Shown: piece after piece, positions 60,707-64,000 of the stretch
Layout: each line of letters opens with the position of its first letter
How positions within the stretch are numbered: position 1 is the first letter of the stretch
Origin: Xylanimonas cellulosilytica DSM 15894
GTDB lineage: Bacteria; Actinomycetota; Actinomycetes; Actinomycetales; Cellulomonadaceae
Assembly: GCF_000024965.1 (NCBI RefSeq)
Contig: NC_013530.1
Location: forward strand, 2,170,001-2,234,000
Reading direction: 5' to 3'
Length of the DNA: 64,000 bases
Notes under the pieces: generated by a model
What the model was told of the DNA's origin: nothing
Seen by the model: only the letters and a program-made list of their open reading frames with translations
The model's database searches: none
Made by a program: the position numbers and the translations under genes

Positions 60707-61215
60707 ACAACTCTGAAGACAACGGCTCGCAGCTCACCCTGCGGCCCCCGAAGAACCGGGTCGAGCGGCGCGCCATCGGATGGTGGATGCTGCAGTCCCT
60801 GGCCTTCTTCGCTCCGATCCTGGCCGCGTCCATCGTGGCCTTCGTGCTGTGGGAAGCGGCCCGGCCATGGCTGATCGTCGCCGTGGTCGTGTCGGCAGTG
60901 CTGCTGGTCGTCGGGGTGGTGGTCGAGCCGCTGTGGAGGTACCGCGTCCACCGCTGGGAGGCCACCAGCCAGGCCGTCTACGCCCGCACGGGGTGGCTCG
61001 TCCGGGAGTGGCGGGCCGCGCCGCTGTCGCGCGTCCAGACGGTCGACGCCGTCCAGGGCCCCCTCGAGCAGATGCTGGGCCTGTCCACGCTCCGCGTGAC
61101 CACCGCGTCCGCGCAGGGCGCCATCAGCATCGGCGGGATCGACAAGGACACCGCGGCACGCGTTGCCGAGGACCTCACCCGGATCGCCGAGCTGATCCCT
61201 GGTGACGCCACGTGA
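60703..61215 (+). CDS. bacterial PH-domain membrane protein (YdbS-like)
   Basis: 170 aa. Two hydrophobic helices (about 30-70) followed by a bPH2 domain (WRYRVHRWEATSQAVYARTG; LSRVQTVDAVQGPLEQMLGL; LRVTTASAQGAISIGGI). ATG at 60703 overlaps the TetR stop; its own stop overlaps the next gene's GTG (GTGA). YdbS/YdbT pairs of this kind are widespread; function in envelope physiology is not well defined. Confidence 0.9.
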   Translation: MNNSEDNGSQLTLRPPKNRVERRAIGWWMLQSLAFFAPILAASIVAFVLWEAARPWLIVAVVVSAVLLVVGVVVEPLWRYRVHRWEATSQAVYARTGWLVREWRAAPLSRVQTVDAVQGPLEQMLGLSTLRVTTASAQGAISIGGIDKDTAARVAEDLTRIAELIPGDAT

Positions 61216-62834
61216 GCGTCCCAGCCCTCCCTCCGAGCGCCGCCCCGTCCGCTGATCCGTCGTGGCAGCGCCTCAGCACCCGCATGATCTGGGTCGACCT
61301 CGTCCAGACCGTCCTGTCGGCCGTGCCCGCGGCGGTCGCGATCTGGGTCGTCGGAGCGGAACCCGGCGCCGGGCAGATCTGGCCGCTCATCGGCCTGGCC
61401 GTCTTCGGCGTCCTCGGGGCGATCACCGACGCCCTGCGCTGGACGTTCACCCGATACCGGGTCACCGCGACGCACGTGGAGCTGAAGACCGGCGTGATCT
61501 TCCGGGTACACCGGTCGATCCAACGCGACCGCATCCGCAGCGTCGACACCGAGGCCAAGCTGCGCCACCGCCTCGGCGGCCTGCGCGTGGTGAAGGTCGG
61601 CGCCGGGCAACAGGCCGCCGAGGGAGAGTCTGCGGTGGCCCTCGACGCCCTCACCGCCGTCGACGCCCACGCGCTTCGGAGCCGGCTCCTCGACCCGGCG
61701 CAGGCGCTGGCCGCGGCCGAGCCGTCCGACCAACCTGACCAGCCTCCGCACGAGGACCCGGCCGTGGCGCTGGACGACCGGACCACCCCTCTCGCCGTGC
61801 TCGCACGTCTCCAGCCCCGCTGGGTCATCCACAACATGATGAACATCTGGGCCTACGCACTCGCCCTCGGTGTGGGATGGGGTGCGTACTGGCTGCTGGG
61901 CAGCCTCGGTGTGGACGTCGCCGGCTTCGTCGGCGGGCTGGCGGACTGGGAGTCCCTGGGCTGGGTCGCCACCGCCGCGATCGCGCTGCTCGCGGTCACC
62001 GTGTTCGGCGTGATCGGCCTCGCCCTGAACTTCTTCGCCGAGTACTGGAACTTCCAGCTCGCGAGGACTCGCGGCCCGGAGGGGACGCTCCTCCAGACTC
62101 GTCAAGGGCTGTTCACGACGCGGGAGGTCAACCGCGACGAGAACCGCATCCGCGGTGTCCAGGTCTCCGAACCGCTTCTCTGGCGCTGGATGGGCACCGC
62201 CGACACCAGCGTGATCACGACCGGGCTCGACATGTGGTCCATGTCCACCCCCGCCACGATCCTGCCCCGCGGCCCCGTCACCGTCGCCAAGCGTGTCGCC
62301 ACGGAGGTGCTCGGCACCGACGCGCCCTTCGCTACCGCCTTGGCGGCCCATCCGCCCGCAGCCCTGCGGCGCCGGCTCTGGTGGGCCACGACGTTCTCCC
62401 TCGGCATCGCCCTGGTGCTGACGTGGCTGGCGCTGACCGGCGTCCTCCCATACCGGGCGATCTGGGCGGCCGCTGCGCTCTGGCCGGTCTCCCTCGGCGC
62501 GGCGCTCGTCGCCTACCGTGCGCTCGGCCACGCGATCGTCGGACCTCATCTCGTCACCCGATCCGGTCTGGTCTCCCGGTCGACCACCGTCGTCCAACGC
62601 TCCGCCGTGAGCACCATCGTGATCCGCGAGTCTCTCCTCCAACGCCGCCTCGGGCTCCAGAGCGTCTCCGTCACGACCGCCGCAGGGTACGGCGCCTACG
62701 ACACCCCCGACCTCGACGCCGGCACCAGCCTCGCCTTCGCGGTCCGGGCCGCCCCCGGGGTGCTCGACCCCTTCCTCGCGGCCCACCCCGGGACCGAACC
62801 CGAGAGCGTCACACAGGCACCCGCCCGCCGCTGA
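61212..62834 (+). CDS. bacterial PH-domain membrane protein (YdbT-like)
   Basis: 540 aa with four to six membrane helices and two or three bPH2 domains (RYRVTATHVELKTGVIFRVH ... RIRSVDTEAKLRHRLGG; LARTRGPEGTLLQTRQGLF ... NRIRGVQVSEPLLWRWMG; GLVSRSTTVVQRSAVSTI). GTG at 61212 overlaps the upstream stop. Partner of the shorter PH protein in a TetR-controlled operon. Confidence 0.9.
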   Translation: MSVPALPPSAAPSADPSWQRLSTRMIWVDLVQTVLSAVPAAVAIWVVGAEPGAGQIWPLIGLAVFGVLGAITDALRWTFTRYRVTATHVELKTGVIFRVHRSIQRDRIRSVDTEAKLRHRLGGLRVVKVGAGQQAAEGESAVALDALTAVDAHALRSRLLDPAQALAAAEPSDQPDQPPHEDPAVALDDRTTPLAVLARLQPRWVIHNMMNIWAYALALGVGWGAYWLLGSLGVDVAGFVGGLADWESLGWVATAAIALLAVTVFGVIGLALNFFAEYWNFQLARTRGPEGTLLQTRQGLFTTREVNRDENRIRGVQVSEPLLWRWMGTADTSVITTGLDMWSMSTPATILPRGPVTVAKRVATEVLGTDAPFATALAAHPPAALRRRLWWATTFSLGIALVLTWLALTGVLPYRAIWAAAALWPVSLGAALVAYRALGHAIVGPHLVTRSGLVSRSTTVVQRSAVSTIVIRESLLQRRLGLQSVSVTTAAGYGAYDTPDLDAGTSLAFAVRAAPGVLDPFLAAHPGTEPESVTQAPARR

Positions 62835-62872
62835 ACGACGGCCCCGGCTCGCGCGGCCCGTAGGGTTTCGGG

Positions 62873-63706
62873 GTGCTTCTGCTGCTGCCGCCCTCCGAGG
62901 GCAAGACGCCCGCTCCCGACGACGCCGCCCCCGTAGACCTGGCGACCCTCACGGGGGCGGACGCCCTGACCGTGCAGCGCACCCGGGTCCTGGCATCCCT
63001 CGCCGAGGCCAGCGCGCGGCCCGACGGCGTCGACGTCCTCGGCGTCGGGCCGTCGCTCACCGCCGAGGTCGAACGCAACACCCGGCTGCGCACCGAGCCC
63101 GCCGCACCCGCCGCGCACGTCTACACGGGCGTGCTGTACGCGGCCGCCGGGCTGGCCGGCGCGCTGACCGACGGGACTGCCGCGGCCCGCGCCGCCGACG
63201 GCGTGCGCGTCTTCTCCGGCCTGTGGGGCGCGGTCTCCCCCGCCGACCGCATCCCCGCCTACCGCCTCTCGATGGCGGTCGACCTGCCCGGCGTCGGCAG
63301 GCTCGCCGCCGCGTGGCGGGCACCGCTGGCCGAGGCGCTCGACGCCCGTGCGGCCGGGGACGTCGTCGTCGACTGCCGGTCGGCCCCCTACGTCGCCGCG
63401 TGGAAGCCTCCGGCCGGCACCGCCGAGTGGGTCACCGTGCGGGTGGTGCGGCACGCGGCCGGCAAGCGCACCGTCGTGTCGCACAACGCGAAGCACACCC
63501 GGGGCGTGCTCACGGGGCACCTGCTCCGGCGTGCGGACGCGGCACCGTCGAGCGCCGGCGGCCTGCTCGACGCCGCGGCCGAGCTGGTCGGCACGGTCAT
63601 CGGCACCGAGGCGGGCACGGGGCTGAGCTACCGGCTCCTGGAGGCGACCCTGCACCCCGCGGCGACCCGCACCGGACCGATGACGCTCGAGCTGGTCATC
63701 GCCTGA
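62873..63706 (+). CDS. YaaA-family protein
   Basis: 277 aa. LLLLPPSEGKTPAPD is the hallmark N-terminus; Y-T-G-V-L-Y in HVYTGVLYAA, FSGLWGAVSPADRIPAYRLS, and VVSHNAKHTRGVL match the DUF328/YaaA family, which in E. coli lowers free iron under peroxide stress. GTG at 62873 with TAGGGT 6 nt upstream (leaderless). Monocistronic; converges with the phosphatase gene. Confidence 0.93.
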   Translation: MLLLLPPSEGKTPAPDDAAPVDLATLTGADALTVQRTRVLASLAEASARPDGVDVLGVGPSLTAEVERNTRLRTEPAAPAAHVYTGVLYAAAGLAGALTDGTAAARAADGVRVFSGLWGAVSPADRIPAYRLSMAVDLPGVGRLAAAWRAPLAEALDARAAGDVVVDCRSAPYVAAWKPPAGTAEWVTVRVVRHAAGKRTVVSHNAKHTRGVLTGHLLRRADAAPSSAGGLLDAAAELVGTVIGTEAGTGLSYRLLEATLHPAATRTGPMTLELVIA

Positions 63707-63715
63707 CCCACCCGC

Positions 63716-64000
63716 TCAGGTCGGGTAGCCGACCGTGACGACCTCCGTCGTCGTCGGGAAGTAGCGCAGGATCGTCAGCGAGCACGGCGGGATGCGCAGG
63801 CTCGCCCACGACGACGGGGGCATCGCCAGCGCCCGGCCCACGAACGTGCGGATCATCGCGGCGTGCCCGGCGACCACGACGGTGCGGCCGGTGCCGGCCG
63901 CGCGCAGGTCGTCGACCACGGCGGCGACCCGCTCACCCACCTGGACGTACGACTCGCCGCCCGGCGGGGCGAACGTGCCCTCGCTGAACCAGCGCGCGAA
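63716..64000 (-). CDS. histidine phosphatase (phosphoglycerate-mutase family), C-terminal part
   Basis: 95 C-terminal codons, 5' end outside the window. FAPPGGESYVQVGERV is the family's GES motif and VVVAGHAAMIRTFVG the second catalytic His region (VxHxxxxR-like). The N-terminal RHG motif lies to the right of the edge. Could be a general phosphatase or a cobalamin/acyl-phosphate-type enzyme. Confidence 0.88.
   Translation of the reverse strand, partial: FARWFSEGTFAPPGGESYVQVGERVAAVVDDLRAAGTGRTVVVAGHAAMIRTFVGRALAMPPSSWASLRIPPCSLTILRYFPTTTEVVTVGYPT

Noticed and set aside
1-64000. tRNA or rRNA genes, insertion sequences, CRISPR arrays
   Set aside because: I saw no tRNA-like cloverleaf signature (including next to the integrase), no rRNA sequence, no transposase and no spaced repeats. 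A tRNAscan or ISfinder run would be decisive.

Overview
The window is chromosomal DNA from a high-GC actinobacterium. Evidence: strong G/C preference at third codon positions, an actinobacterial-type bc1/aa3 oxidase gene set (qcrB, ctaC-ctaD-ctaF with a ctaF-type subunit IV), two GSI glutamine synthetases with glnE, polyphosphate glucokinase ppgK, DUF3043 and DUF4191 proteins, and many genes that seem to be read from leaderless mRNAs (a TANNNT -10 box 6-8 nt before the start codon). Gene content and order (pepA-sucB-lipB-lipA-DUF4191-RDD-glnA, then glnE-glnA2) fit Micrococcales such as Cellulomonadaceae/Promicromonosporaceae. The species cannot be named from this sequence alone.

Layout. 1-6 kb: respiratory chain (end of qcrB, sodA, then ctaC-ctaD-ctaF on the minus strand) with an aminoglycoside-phosphotransferase-like gene between. 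6-16 kb: housekeeping and peripheral genes (erpA, DJ-1 family, thioesterase, M20 dipeptidase, aldo/keto reductase, YczE-like protein, pyrD, two membrane proteins, pepA). 16-28 kb: lipoate and nitrogen core (sucB with two lipoyl domains, GMC oxidoreductase, a degenerate kinase-like membrane protein, a Gfo/Idh oxidoreductase, lipB, lipA, DUF4191, RDD, glnA with a candidate GlnR box). 27.7-33.2 kb: a LuxR/LAL regulator among three alpha/beta hydrolases; a nearly identical 28-bp motif stands before two of the hydrolase genes. 33-45 kb: EF-G-like protein with a mutated P-loop, narK, glnE, glnA2, ppgK, STAS protein, Ca2+/cation antiporter, csbD. 45-48.9 kb: a patchwork of small accessory genes, including a DUF433/DUF5615 toxin-antitoxin pair whose toxin is frameshifted and the C-terminal remnant of a tyrosine integrase.

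48.98-56.76 kb: a compact integrated element of about 7.8 kb lying against the 3' end of rnpB (RNase P RNA, minus strand). It has a tyrosine integrase with an extra inserted segment, an XRE-type repressor, an excisionase/AlpA-like protein, a phage-type winged-helix replication protein, a run of overlapping small genes, and one phage structural gene: an HK97-fold major capsid protein. It carries no portal, terminase, protease or tail genes. A 13-bp core repeat lies at both ends, and paired 10-bp candidate integrase arm sites lie inside both ends. This looks like a capsid-encoding phage satellite and is the most interesting object in the window. An older integrase remnant just outside the left end suggests that rnpB has been used as an integration site more than once.

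57-64 kb: chromosome again: Zn-ribbon protein, tautomerase-like protein, a PadR-membrane-protein-DUF998 operon (DUF998 frameshifted), a TetR operon with two bacterial PH-domain membrane proteins, a YaaA-family protein and a truncated histidine phosphatase at the right edge.
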